Source of the DNA: Ectothiorhodospiraceae bacterium
Lineage (GTDB): Bacteria; Pseudomonadota; Gammaproteobacteria; Nitrococcales; Aquisalimonadaceae
Assembly: GCA_020831845.1 (NCBI GenBank)
Contig: JAFIFV010000004.1
Coordinates: 1 to 46,267, forward strand
Reading direction: 5' to 3'
Length of the DNA stretch: 46,267 nucleotides
The position numbers and the translations under genes are program-made. The notes beneath the pieces were generated by a model. It saw only the letters and a list, made by a program, of their open reading frames with translations. It was not told where the DNA came from and did no database searches. This document shows positions 26,686-35,565 of the stretch, piece by piece. Each line of letters begins with the position of its first letter. The stretch's first letter is position 1.

Positions 26686-28020
26686 GTGAAACTCCGTATT
26701 GGATTCATTATCGTACTGGCACTGCTGGGTGCAATCGGCTACGTGGCCTATACCCAGTATGCTGCGGGGCTTTACTACCTTGCCGGCCAGTACGACCGAA
26801 TGATGAACCCCTACGGCGTGGATCCTGACGCGCCGGAACCCACGGCGGGCGACCGTCTGTTCCATCGTTCCATGTTCATTGCGGATTTGCACATCGACAC
26901 ACTGAAATGGGAACGGGATCCGCTGCAACGCTCCATGTTCGGCCATGCCGACCTGCCCAGACTGAACGACGGCAACATCGCGCTACAGGTGTTCACCATC
27001 GTCACCAAGAGCCCGCTCTCCCTGCCCTGGAGTCGCTGTGTCAGCGGGCGCATGCCCGATACCAACACACCGCTCAACTTCATGCAGGGGCGCCCGGTGT
27101 TCAGCCTGAAAGACCGGGCACTCTACCAGATCGAGCGCCTGAAGGATGCCGTGGAGCGCTCCCGGGACAGTGATGGGCCGGAGCTGCGGCTGATCGAAAA
27201 CATGGAGGACCTGGAGCGGTTGGTGGACGACCGGCTGGCCGGCAAATCGGTCATCGGAGGAATACTGGGCATCGAGGGGGGCCATTGGATCGGCGGCGAC
27301 GAGGCCACGAACGAGGACGTCCGCAGGGAGATGCAGGAGCTGTTCGATGCCGGCGTTCGCATGTTCGCACCCACGCACCGTTTCGACAACGCGCTGTCCG
27401 GCTCCAACGAAGGCTGTACCCGCTACGGCCTGACCGACCACGGCAGGGTTGCGCTGACCGAGGCGGAGCGACTGGGCATACTGGTCGACCTGGCGCACAT
27501 CTCCAGCGACGGTTTGCGTGATTCCGTCGAGCTGCTCTCCTCGCCCGTGACCGTATCCCATACCGGCATCCGGGCGGAATGCGAGGCACCTTGTCGTCCG
27601 GACCGGAACCTCAGTGACGAGGACATTGCGCTGATCGTGCAGAACGGCGGAGTGATCGGGGTCGGCTACTGGCCACAGGCGATCGGCCCCAGTGTCTGGC
27701 GTATTGCCGACGTGATGGAACACATCATGCTGATCGCCGAACAGGAGGGTGCCGAGCACCCCTCCCACCACGCGGCCCTGGGCTCGGATTACGACGGCTC
27801 CGTCACGCCGATGATCGAAGTGGGCCACCTGGATGTGCTCACCGCCATCACGCGCCGCCGGGACAATGCCTTCCATCCGGACGTGACGCGGGACATCTTC
27901 GGTCGCAATGTCTGCCGGCTGTTCGGCACGGTGCTGCCCGGCGGTGACGTGGATGCCGCAAGCGAGCTGTGCGCGCGACTGGAACATGCCACGCCGCCAC
28001 CGACGGAGGCCGCGCAATGA
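26686..28020 (+). CDS. Membrane-anchored M19 dipeptidase
   Basis: Zinc-dependent dipeptidase of the renal dipeptidase family, 444 residues. The N-terminal hydrophobic segment (about 6-25) anchors it to the membrane with the catalytic domain outside. Predicted metal ligands are His69 and Asp71 (ADLHID), Glu197 (GIEGG), His271 (VDLAHIS) and His292 (VSHTG); the GSDYDG substrate motif is also present. I chose the GTG at 26686 because GGAGG sits ten bases upstream and the hydrophobic segment follows directly. The stop overlaps alkA by three bases, an odd pairing with a DNA repair gene. Confidence 0.9.
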   Translation: MKLRIGFIIVLALLGAIGYVAYTQYAAGLYYLAGQYDRMMNPYGVDPDAPEPTAGDRLFHRSMFIADLHIDTLKWERDPLQRSMFGHADLPRLNDGNIALQVFTIVTKSPLSLPWSRCVSGRMPDTNTPLNFMQGRPVFSLKDRALYQIERLKDAVERSRDSDGPELRLIENMEDLERLVDDRLAGKSVIGGILGIEGGHWIGGDEATNEDVRREMQELFDAGVRMFAPTHRFDNALSGSNEGCTRYGLTDHGRVALTEAERLGILVDLAHISSDGLRDSVELLSSPVTVSHTGIRAECEAPCRPDRNLSDEDIALIVQNGGVIGVGYWPQAIGPSVWRIADVMEHIMLIAEQEGAEHPSHHAALGSDYDGSVTPMIEVGHLDVLTAITRRRDNAFHPDVTRDIFGRNVCRLFGTVLPGGDVDAASELCARLEHATPPPTEAAQ

Positions 28021-28907
28021 GCGATGACTACACCTTCGTCCCACGCCTCTCGCTGGCTTTCACGCCCCCGCTGGCCTGGGACGCGGCGACCGCGTTCCTG
28101 ACCAGCCGTGGCGCCGACAGTACCGAGCAACTGATCGATGGCATCTACGTCCGGGCGCTACGGACGGAACAGGCGAGCGGATGGGTCGCCCTCCGTCCCG
28201 GCCCGGCACCGGGGATGCTGGAACTGGACGCTTCCCAAAGCCTGCTGGAGTCCGGACCCGAGGTGAAGATCCGCGTACGTCGGCTGCTGAACCTGGACGC
28301 AGACACCGCTGCCATCGACGACCATCTGGGAGCGGACCCGTTGCTGGCCCCCCTGGTCCAGCAAACGCCGGGCCTACGTGTACCCGGCACCACCGACGGA
28401 TTCGAACTGGCCATTCGCGCGATACTCGGTCAGCAGGTCACTGTAAAGGCCGCAACGACGCTGTTCCGTCGATTCGTTGCCGCATTCGGCGCCCCGGTCT
28501 CCACACCGTTCCCGGCGCTGGACCATACAGGCCCCGACGCCGACCGCGTCCGGCAGGCCCCGCTACAACAGATCATCGACCTGGGACTGACTTCCAGGCG
28601 CGCACAGACGGTGCTGCACCTGGCCAATGCGGTGGCCACCGGGGACATCCAACTGACCCCGGCGGCCGACCCGGTATTGGCACGGGAACAGTTGCAGGCA
28701 CTGCCCGGTATCGGCCCCTGGACCGCGCATTACATTGCCATGCGTGCGCTGGCCGATCCGGATGCCTTCCCCAGCGCAGACCTGGGCTTGATGCGGGCTT
28801 GCGGCATCGACAAGCCGGCCGCGCTGCAACGGCGAGCCGAAGCCTGGCGCCCCTGGCGCGCATACGCCGCCATGCACTGCTGGCATGCGCTGAGTTCCGG
28901 TGGATAG
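28017..28907 (+). CDS. alkA: DNA-3-methyladenine glycosylase II
   Basis: Base-excision repair enzyme that removes alkylated purines. The 296-residue protein has the AlkA N-terminal beta domain (about 1-110) and the HhH-GPD core. The hairpin-helix-hairpin LPGIGPWTA is at 229-237 and the catalytic Asp255 lies in FPSADLGL. It is a stand-alone AlkA, not fused to Ada. Its ATG overlaps the dipeptidase stop, so translation is coupled although the two functions are unrelated. Confidence 0.92.
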   Translation: MSDDYTFVPRLSLAFTPPLAWDAATAFLTSRGADSTEQLIDGIYVRALRTEQASGWVALRPGPAPGMLELDASQSLLESGPEVKIRVRRLLNLDADTAAIDDHLGADPLLAPLVQQTPGLRVPGTTDGFELAIRAILGQQVTVKAATTLFRRFVAAFGAPVSTPFPALDHTGPDADRVRQAPLQQIIDLGLTSRRAQTVLHLANAVATGDIQLTPAADPVLAREQLQALPGIGPWTAHYIAMRALADPDAFPSADLGLMRACGIDKPAALQRRAEAWRPWRAYAAMHCWHALSSGG

Positions 28908-28986
28908 TGTGCTGTGTCATACTGGGGCCGAAAGTAGATAGCCCACTAATCATTGACGCGATTCGTATCCTGGGAGGACAACTGCG

Positions 28987-30273
28987 GTGGCGGCGCGAAC
29001 GTTCGGCAACTGGTACTTCGGCTGGAATATTGTGGCGGCCGCCACGCTGATCACGCTGCTCACGGTGGGGATGCGCATGGGCATCGGCCCCTTCTTCATT
29101 CCCATGGCCGAAGACCTGGGGCTGAGCCGCACCATGCTGGCGGGCATCATCGCCATCGGCATGCTCTGCTACGGCCTGGGCATGCCTCTTGCCGGGCACC
29201 TCGCCGGCACCCGAGGAACGCGATGGGTGCTGACAGTGGGCACCCTCATGGTGATGGCCTCCATCGTCTGGACGGTGACGGCCCGCCATCCTTTCACGTT
29301 CTTCCTGGCATTCGGCGTACTGATGTCGCTGGGCTTCTCGTTCACCAGCCCGGTGGCACTGACCCCGGTGCTCAGTCGCTGGTTCACGCGCCGCCGGGGT
29401 ATGGCGCTGTTCTTCCTGTCCACCGGCTCGATGGCCGGTATCGCCATCATGACGCCGGTCCTGGCCTACGCCATCGAGACCAGCAGCTGGCAGAACACGA
29501 TGATCGGCTTCGGCGTGATCTTCCTGGTGCTGGTCATCCCCACCACGTTGTTCGTGATCCGCGACGATGCACCGGCAGACACCGACCTGATCATCGACCC
29601 CTCCACCAACAAGCCGGAAGTCAAGTCCGTGGACCCGGGTACGGCTTCGCTGGAACTGAGTTGGCGGGAAGCCATCCGCACCCGGCCCTTCTGGCAGGTG
29701 GCGCTTGGCTTGTTCGCCTGCGGCTTCAGCATGAACCTGCTGGGCACTCACGGGGTACCCATGCTGGTTGACCACGGCTTTGACCCGATCACCGCCTCCT
29801 ACGGCATAGGCCTGATCGGCCTGGTGGCCATACCCAGCACAATCCTGTTGGGCCGGCTGGCCGACAAGGTCGCCAAGAAGAACCTGCTCTCCGTGATCTA
29901 CCTGGTGCGCGGCCTGGGCTTCTTCGCGCTGTTGATGGTTGCCGCGGTGTGGGAGCTGTATCTGGTGGCCGCCATTGGCGGTGTCGTCTGGGCTGGCAGC
30001 ATCGCGCTCTCCTCGGCCATCCTGGCCGACATCTATGGCGTGCGCGTGGTGGGCATCCTGTACGGCTGGACCTATCTCGCCCACCAGATCGGCGCCATGA
30101 TCAGTTCCTGGCTGGGCGGCTGGGGCTACGACGCCTTCGGCACCCACTGGGTCGCCTTCGGGGCATCCGGTGCGGTCCTGCTGATTGCCAGCGTGATCTC
30201 CTTCCGGTTGCCGGTCCGGGACTACCTGCGGCGTGCGACGACGCCAGAACCCGCGGTAAGACCCAGCACCTGA
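28987..30273 (+). CDS. MFS transporter, OxlT-like
   Basis: Major facilitator transporter of 428 residues with about 12 hydrophobic segments. The motif-A-like loop GRLADKVAKK near residue 290 and GMPLAGHLAGTRGTRW near residue 65 support the family. The layout resembles the monocarboxylate/oxalate (OxlT/MCT) branch, so a small organic anion is the likely cargo. Starts with GTG, preceded by GGGAGGA about nine bases upstream. Confidence 0.88.
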   Translation: MAARTFGNWYFGWNIVAAATLITLLTVGMRMGIGPFFIPMAEDLGLSRTMLAGIIAIGMLCYGLGMPLAGHLAGTRGTRWVLTVGTLMVMASIVWTVTARHPFTFFLAFGVLMSLGFSFTSPVALTPVLSRWFTRRRGMALFFLSTGSMAGIAIMTPVLAYAIETSSWQNTMIGFGVIFLVLVIPTTLFVIRDDAPADTDLIIDPSTNKPEVKSVDPGTASLELSWREAIRTRPFWQVALGLFACGFSMNLLGTHGVPMLVDHGFDPITASYGIGLIGLVAIPSTILLGRLADKVAKKNLLSVIYLVRGLGFFALLMVAAVWELYLVAAIGGVVWAGSIALSSAILADIYGVRVVGILYGWTYLAHQIGAMISSWLGGWGYDAFGTHWVAFGASGAVLLIASVISFRLPVRDYLRRATTPEPAVRPST

Positions 30274-30366
30274 AGTTTCCGGACATAATCCTGCGGAATT
30301 CGGCCCCGCCACCTGTGGCGTTATGGCAAGCCATGAACGATGCGGACCGGGGCGCAAACGCGGCGA

Positions 30367-30825
30367 TCAATCAGCCCCGCCCTGACCCATGTGCTCGCGC
30401 AGCAGGGTGGCGTCCGCATCGAGCTGACGCCGCTTTGCCGCCCGGCCGAAGAAGTTGAGACTGCGGGCCATGAACCCGAACATGACCCGCAGCCTGTCCC
30501 CCCGCACACGGGGCAGCAAGTGCAGGTGGACATGAGGCACATGCTGTCCAGCCGCAGGCCCGTCATTCACCAGCACCGTGGCGCCTTGCCAGGGCACCCC
30601 GGCTTCCTGTTGCGCGGTCAGTATGCGGCAGCCGATCCGGAACAGATGTTGCTGCGTTTCTGCCGGCAACTCATGCAGGAACACCGCATGCTGCCGCGGA
30701 ATCACCAGCACATGACCGCGGCTGGCTGGGTAGATGTCCATGAACGCGACGCATAGGGCATCTTCGTAGACGACACTGGCGGGTTCATCCCCTCCCTGAA
30801 TTCTGCAGAAAATACAGTCGCTCAC
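30367..30825 (-). CDS. HIT-family nucleotide-binding protein
   Basis: Histidine-triad protein of 152 residues that hydrolyses or transfers nucleotide phosphoramidates and related compounds. The triad HVHLHLL has His98, His100 and His102, with catalytic centre His100. Cys4 and Cys7 (CIFC) may bind zinc with His residues, as in bacterial homologues. The start is GTG at 30825, with AAAGGAGG just upstream. The roughly 45-residue basic extension after the triad is longer than in minimal HIT proteins. Confidence 0.92.
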   Translation of the reverse strand: MSDCIFCRIQGGDEPASVVYEDALCVAFMDIYPASRGHVLVIPRQHAVFLHELPAETQQHLFRIGCRILTAQQEAGVPWQGATVLVNDGPAAGQHVPHVHLHLLPRVRGDRLRVMFGFMARSLNFFGRAAKRRQLDADATLLREHMGQGGAD

Positions 30826-31024
30826 CCCTCCTCCTTTGCCGGCCGGCGACCTTTACGGGCAGCCGCTGCCTTGCCTTGCATTGAAAAAGCGCGCATCCGC
30901 ACGTTAACTTGAAAGAGACTCGCAGCCTCCGGAATCACGGACTTCCGCCGGACCGGCCTGCGTTCCGCTTCCGGCATTGTATGGTGTCGCCGCCCTGGCT
31001 GCGCCAGGACTATGGAGAGCATTC

Positions 31025-31456
31025 ATGCTGTGGTTTCTGGTGCTGCACATGGCAGCTTTGCTGTTCTGGGCAGCCACCCTGCTCTACCTGCCAGCACTGG
31101 TCGCCGGAACCGCCTCGCAAAGCACCGCCATCACGGAGCGCCCCCGTTACGGCTCCATCTCCCGGTTCACCTTTACCCATGTCGCCACGCCGGCCGCGCT
31201 GGTTGCCATCGCCAGTGGCACGGTGGTTTTCCTGCTGAATCATACGGTGGAGGTCTGGCTGATTGCCAAACTGACTCTGGTCACGGGGCTGGTGGTCTGC
31301 CACGCGCTCACCGGCCTGCTGGTGCTGCGCTCCGAGAATGCCCCGGACAAGCCGCTGCGCCGCTGGTGCGTGCTGCTGGGCCTGGTGATGGCGGTCCTGG
31401 TGGCCGCCATCATCTGGGTGGTGCTGTGGAAACCGGCGTGGGAGTTGAACCTGTGA
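31025..31456 (+). CDS. CopD/HemJ-like four-helix membrane protein
   Basis: Membrane protein of 143 residues with four hydrophobic segments. The first carries His8 in VLHMAALLFW, which aligns with the conserved His of CopD and HemJ proteins, and the THVATPAALVAIASG and KLTLVTGLVVCHAL segments continue that pattern. CopD proteins are linked to copper handling; HemJ oxidises protoporphyrinogen. Either role would suit the heme-copper oxidase genes just downstream. GGAGAG precedes the ATG at 31025. Confidence 0.72.
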   Translation: MLWFLVLHMAALLFWAATLLYLPALVAGTASQSTAITERPRYGSISRFTFTHVATPAALVAIASGTVVFLLNHTVEVWLIAKLTLVTGLVVCHALTGLLVLRSENAPDKPLRRWCVLLGLVMAVLVAAIIWVVLWKPAWELNL

Positions 31457-31476
31457 GCGCTCCCCGGCAATACGCT

Positions 31477-31956
31477 TCAGAGATGCCGCGTCTTCGCATA
31501 GGCCTCTTCGATATCCACGCCCACCGCGTGTTCGTACACCAGTTGTCCACCCAGATAGCCGGTGACGGAGATCAGCGCGGCGGTGAGCAGCGACATGTAC
31601 ACGCCCCAGGGAATGAGGTATTCCACCGGATCACCCACCCGCAGCAGCCAGTTGAAGGACGCCAGGGACAACAGCATCACGGCCAGGATGGAATGGCACC
31701 AGGCGGTGATCAGGCGGCGGATGTGGGGCACGGTCGCGAGGTCGATGATGCCGGCCACGCCGGAGATCCAGCCACCCAGCGCGCCGACACCTGCCAGCCA
31801 CAGGCTGGCCCGGGCCCAGAAGAAATCCCCGGTGTAGACGTAGGCCGCGTCGGAACCGACCAGCGCCACCAGCATGGCCACCGGAAAGTGGATGAGCATG
31901 GGATGCAGCGGATGGCCGTTGATGGCCGCGCGACTGGGTATCGGTTCCGGCTTCAT
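31477..31956 (-). CDS. DUF2231 membrane protein
   Basis: Membrane protein of 159 residues with four hydrophobic segments and the family opening NGHPLHPMLIHFPVAML, including two conserved His. Function is unknown; DUF2231 proteins are often found near cytochrome genes. The ATG at 31956 follows GAGGGGCG; an in-frame start 15 codons upstream is possible but would run close to the divergent ctaC start. Confidence 0.83.
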   Translation of the reverse strand: MKPEPIPSRAAINGHPLHPMLIHFPVAMLVALVGSDAAYVYTGDFFWARASLWLAGVGALGGWISGVAGIIDLATVPHIRRLITAWCHSILAVMLLSLASFNWLLRVGDPVEYLIPWGVYMSLLTAALISVTGYLGGQLVYEHAVGVDIEEAYAKTRHL

Positions 31957-32007
31957 TGGCGCCCCTCGTCCTGGCGTTTGTCGCGGCAGCGGCATAGCCA
32001 CCGTCGA

Positions 32008-32709
32008 ATGCCTAACAGGGTAGCCTTGTTCACCCTGGTATTCACCAGCCTGTTGCTCGCCGCCTGCAGCGGCCCTTACTCGACGCTGGACCCGGCCGGC
32101 CCGTCAGCCACCTCGGCCGCGTGGCTCTGGTGGGGCATGTTCGGCTTCGCGACGGTGGTGTTGATCGTGATCACCCTGCTCTGGCTCTACGCCATGCGCC
32201 GGGATCCCGGCGAGGTGGACCAGCGCGACGCCCAGCGCGTGCAGAACCGCTGGGTGATCGGCGGCGGGGTGGTGCTGCCGTTGGCCAGCATCACACTGCT
32301 GCTCGCCTTCGGCATACCGGCCGGCCACAACATGCTGCCGCTGCCGCTTGAGGACGGCGAACCGGCGCGCATCGAAGTCACCGGACACCAATGGTGGTGG
32401 GAAGTCCATTACCCGGATACCGGCGTCACGCTGCGCAACGAGATACGGATGCCGGCCGGCGTGCCGGTGGACTTTGTGGTGCGCAGCGAAGACGTTATTC
32501 ATTCATTCTGGATCCCCAGACTGGGAGGCAAGCTGGACATGATTCCGGGCCACACCGGCGTGCTGCGCCTGCAGGCCGACGAACCGGGCACCTACCACGG
32601 CCAGTGCGCGGAATTCTGCGGCGTGGCCCACGCCCACATGCGCTTCACGGTGGAGGCCCTTCCGCCGGAGGAGTTCCAGGCCTGGCTGGAGGCCCAGCAG
32701 GATGACTGA
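32008..32709 (+). CDS. ctaC: Cytochrome c oxidase subunit II (lipoprotein, CuA type)
   Basis: Accepts electrons from cytochrome c at the binuclear CuA centre. The 233-residue protein has a lipobox LLLAAC with Cys20, two membrane helices, the electron-entry Trp cluster GHQWWWEVHY and a complete CuA site: His165, Cys200, Glu202, Cys204, His208 and Met211. There is no C-terminal heme c domain, so it is not a caa3 subunit. The ATG at 32008 lacks a strong ribosome site. Its end overlaps the fused subunit I+III gene by eight bases. Confidence 0.93.
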   Translation: MPNRVALFTLVFTSLLLAACSGPYSTLDPAGPSATSAAWLWWGMFGFATVVLIVITLLWLYAMRRDPGEVDQRDAQRVQNRWVIGGGVVLPLASITLLLAFGIPAGHNMLPLPLEDGEPARIEVTGHQWWWEVHYPDTGVTLRNEIRMPAGVPVDFVVRSEDVIHSFWIPRLGGKLDMIPGHTGVLRLQADEPGTYHGQCAEFCGVAHAHMRFTVEALPPEEFQAWLEAQQDD

Positions 32710-35224
32710 GCCAGGGCCGCGCTCCGCCGAGCAGATTCATCGGGAATTTCACCAGGTCTGGCGCAACCTGCCGGGACTGGGCACGCTGTCGGCGGTGAAC
32801 CATACCTCGCTGGGGCTGCGGTTCATGGTCACCGGTGCCATCTTCTTCCTGATCGGCGGGCTGCTGGCGATGCTGGTGCGCACCCAGTTGGCCCTGCCCG
32901 AGCAGGACATCATCAGCCCCGACCTGTACAACCAGATCTTCACCATGCACGGCACGGTGATGATGTTCCTGTTCGCCATCCCCATCCTGGAAGGCTTGGC
33001 GATCTACCTGATCCCCAAGATGATCGGCGCCCGGGATCTGGCCTTTCCACGCATTACCTCGCTGGGCTACTACTGCTACCTGTTCGGCGGCCTGATCATC
33101 TTCTCCAGCCTGGTGCTGGGCATGGCCCCGGATTCAGGCTGGTTCATGTATACGCCGCTCAGCAGCGCCGAATTCGCACCCGGCCCGGGTTCCGACTTCT
33201 GGCTGCTGGGCGTGACCTTCGTCGAGATCTCGGCCGTGGCTGCCGGGGTGGAACTCACCGTCTCCATCCTGCGCAGCCGCACCAATGGCATGTCGCTACG
33301 GCAGATGCCCATCTACTGCTGGTACATCCTGGCGATGGCGCTGATGATCGTGTTCGGCTTCCCGCCACTGATCCTGGCCAGCATCCTGCTGGAACTGGAG
33401 CGCGCGGCCGGCATGCCGTTCTTCGAGGTGGCCGGCGGCGGCGATCCGATCCTCTGGCAACATCTGTTCTGGCTGTTCGGGCACCCGGAGGTCTACATCA
33501 TCTTCCTGCCGGCGGCGGGCATCGTCTCGACGTTGATACCGGTTTTTTCCGGCCGCCCCATCGTGGGCTACCGGTGGATCGTGCTGTCCATCATTCTCAC
33601 AGGCTTCATCAGCTTCGGCCTGTGGGTGCACCACATGTTCACCGTGGGCATACCCCAGCTGGCCCAGGCCTTTTTCTCGGTGGCCAGCATGCTGGTGGCC
33701 GTTCCGACCGGCATCCAGTTGTTCGCCTGGCTGGCGACCCTGTGGACCGGGCGCGTGGTGTTCAACCTGCCGATGCTGTGGATCGTCGGCTTCCTGATCA
33801 TCTTCGTCTGCGGCGGTCTCACGGGTGTGATGCTGGCCCTGGTGCCCTTCAACTGGCAGGTGCATGACACCCATTTCGTGGTGGCCCACATGCACTACGT
33901 GCTGGTAGGCGGCATGTTCTTCCCCTTGATCGCCGGCTTCTATTACTGGCTGCCGCATTTCTCCGGACGCATGCCTTCCGACGTGCTGGGCCGCTGGGGG
34001 TTCTGGCTGACCTTCATCGGTTTCAACACCACCTTCCTGCTGATGCACCTGACCGGCCTGCTGGGCATGCCGCGGCGGGTGTACACCTACGAGGCCGGGC
34101 TTGGCTGGGACTGGCTGAACCTGCTGTCCTCGGTGGGCGGGTTCATCATGGCGGCCGGGGTGGCGATGATCATCGTCGACGTGCTGCTGCACTTCCGTTT
34201 CGGCCGCAAGGCGCCGCAGAACCCCTGGAACGCCGATACCCTGGACTGGGCGACGGCCACCCCGCCCACCACGTACAATTTCGCCAGCCTGCCGACGTGC
34301 AGTACCCGTCACCCGCTGTGGGAAAACCCCGAACTGCCGCGCACTATCGAACAAGGCGAGCACGGGTTGACCGAGATCTCCCACGGCCGGCGCGAAACCT
34401 GGGGCTCGGAGGCCGTCACCGGCAAGGTCACCGCCATTTTCCACCTGCCCACCAACTCCTGGCTGCCGCTCTGTGCGGCGGCCTCACTGGCCGTGGTCTG
34501 CATCAGCCTGCTGGTCCGCGTCTACGAGCTGTCCATCGTGGGCGCGGTGCTCGCGGCCGTGTTCCTGCTGCGGTGGTCCTGGGAGAACGGGGCACACCCG
34601 GCCATGGCCCCGCCCAGCGCCGAGGAGAGCACACGCGACCTGCCGCTGCATTCCCGCACCCATGACGGACCGGGACTATGGGGCATGGTCATTACGCTGA
34701 TGGCAAACGGCGCGCTGTACATGTCGTTGCTGTTCGCCTGGTTCTACCTGTGGACGGTCTCGCCGGAATGGTCGATCCCCGACCAGCAGCCCTTGCTGAT
34801 GCTGCCCCTGCTGGCCAGCGGCATACTGCTGACCGTCTCGGCACTGGACTTCCGGCGCATCACCCGGCACTTGAAAGCCGGCCGGGACTCCGGGCTGCAG
34901 GCGGCGTTCTGGCGTATTGCCTTGATCGGCACCCTGCACGTGGGACTGCTGATCTGGGTGATCGCGGGCTCCTCGCTGGCGCCGACCGAACTGGCCCATG
35001 ACGCCGTGCTGCTGTTCATGCTGATCTATCAGTTGTTCCACAGCGGCCTGGCGGTGATCCTGACGGCCTTGCAGGCCCGGCGGGTCCATTACGGTTACGT
35101 ATCCAGGCACTACCCCTACGAACCGGTGGTGGTCGCGCCGTTCTGGCTGTATACCACGGGTGTGTTCTGGCTCGGTTTCGCGGCGTTCATCCTGCTGCCG
35201 ATGAGCTGGGGAGGCGCTGCATGA
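32702..35224 (+). CDS. Fused cytochrome c oxidase subunit I+III
   Basis: Catalytic heme-copper oxidase subunit joined to subunit III, 840 residues. Subunit I (about 30-500) has the heme ligands His83, His396 and His398, CuB ligands His261, His310 and His311, the His-Tyr cross-link GHPEVY (Tyr265) and Glu263. The D-pathway entry Asp112 is present. At the K-pathway position the usual PTGIK reads PTGIQ (Gln339), and the D-pathway Asn after FPR is Thr119. A linker (about 500-580) leads to a subunit III-like helical region that ends at residue 840. It overlaps both neighbours by a few bases. Confidence 0.93.
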   Translation: MTEPGPRSAEQIHREFHQVWRNLPGLGTLSAVNHTSLGLRFMVTGAIFFLIGGLLAMLVRTQLALPEQDIISPDLYNQIFTMHGTVMMFLFAIPILEGLAIYLIPKMIGARDLAFPRITSLGYYCYLFGGLIIFSSLVLGMAPDSGWFMYTPLSSAEFAPGPGSDFWLLGVTFVEISAVAAGVELTVSILRSRTNGMSLRQMPIYCWYILAMALMIVFGFPPLILASILLELERAAGMPFFEVAGGGDPILWQHLFWLFGHPEVYIIFLPAAGIVSTLIPVFSGRPIVGYRWIVLSIILTGFISFGLWVHHMFTVGIPQLAQAFFSVASMLVAVPTGIQLFAWLATLWTGRVVFNLPMLWIVGFLIIFVCGGLTGVMLALVPFNWQVHDTHFVVAHMHYVLVGGMFFPLIAGFYYWLPHFSGRMPSDVLGRWGFWLTFIGFNTTFLLMHLTGLLGMPRRVYTYEAGLGWDWLNLLSSVGGFIMAAGVAMIIVDVLLHFRFGRKAPQNPWNADTLDWATATPPTTYNFASLPTCSTRHPLWENPELPRTIEQGEHGLTEISHGRRETWGSEAVTGKVTAIFHLPTNSWLPLCAAASLAVVCISLLVRVYELSIVGAVLAAVFLLRWSWENGAHPAMAPPSAEESTRDLPLHSRTHDGPGLWGMVITLMANGALYMSLLFAWFYLWTVSPEWSIPDQQPLLMLPLLASGILLTVSALDFRRITRHLKAGRDSGLQAAFWRIALIGTLHVGLLIWVIAGSSLAPTELAHDAVLLFMLIYQLFHSGLAVILTALQARRVHYGYVSRHYPYEPVVVAPFWLYTTGVFWLGFAAFILLPMSWGGAA

Positions 35225-35565
35225 TCGCGCCTACGCATCCCATGCAGCTGGTTGTGGGACTGATCCTCTGGAGCGTCTGGTTCGTCGCCCTGTATGGCGG
35301 ACTGTCCGTGGGCTGCGCAGTGGCACCGCCAGCCGAAGAACTGGGAGCAGCCAACTGGCTGAACCTGTCGCTGCTGGTGCTGACCGCGGTCACGCTGCTT
35401 CCCCTGCTCTACTGGACCCGGCTCTGCTGGAGAGCGGGCCTCAGCAGCCAGCCAGGATCCACGGACCGCTTCATCGCATTGGTGTCCAGTGGCGTGCACC
35501 TGATCACCGCCATCGCCACACTGGCCATCGGCCTCACCGTACTGACCCTGCCGCCATGCGTCTGA
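35221..35565 (+). CDS. Small membrane protein of the oxidase operon
   Basis: Unrecognised protein of 114 residues with three hydrophobic segments, at about 8-32, 46-64 and 85-108. It overlaps the oxidase gene before it (ATGA) and ctaG after it by ten bases, so it is clearly part of this operon. A role in oxidase stability or assembly is inferred only from position. Confidence 0.75.
   Translation: MIAPTHPMQLVVGLILWSVWFVALYGGLSVGCAVAPPAEELGAANWLNLSLLVLTAVTLLPLLYWTRLCWRAGLSSQPGSTDRFIALVSSGVHLITAIATLAIGLTVLTLPPCV

Noticed and set aside
30822..31022. Short basic reading frame that overlaps the HIT gene start by four bases
   Set aside because: The four-base overlap is appealing, but its last codons are simply the HIT ribosome site and there is no clear ribosome site or family for it. 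Conservation in relatives would be needed to revive it.
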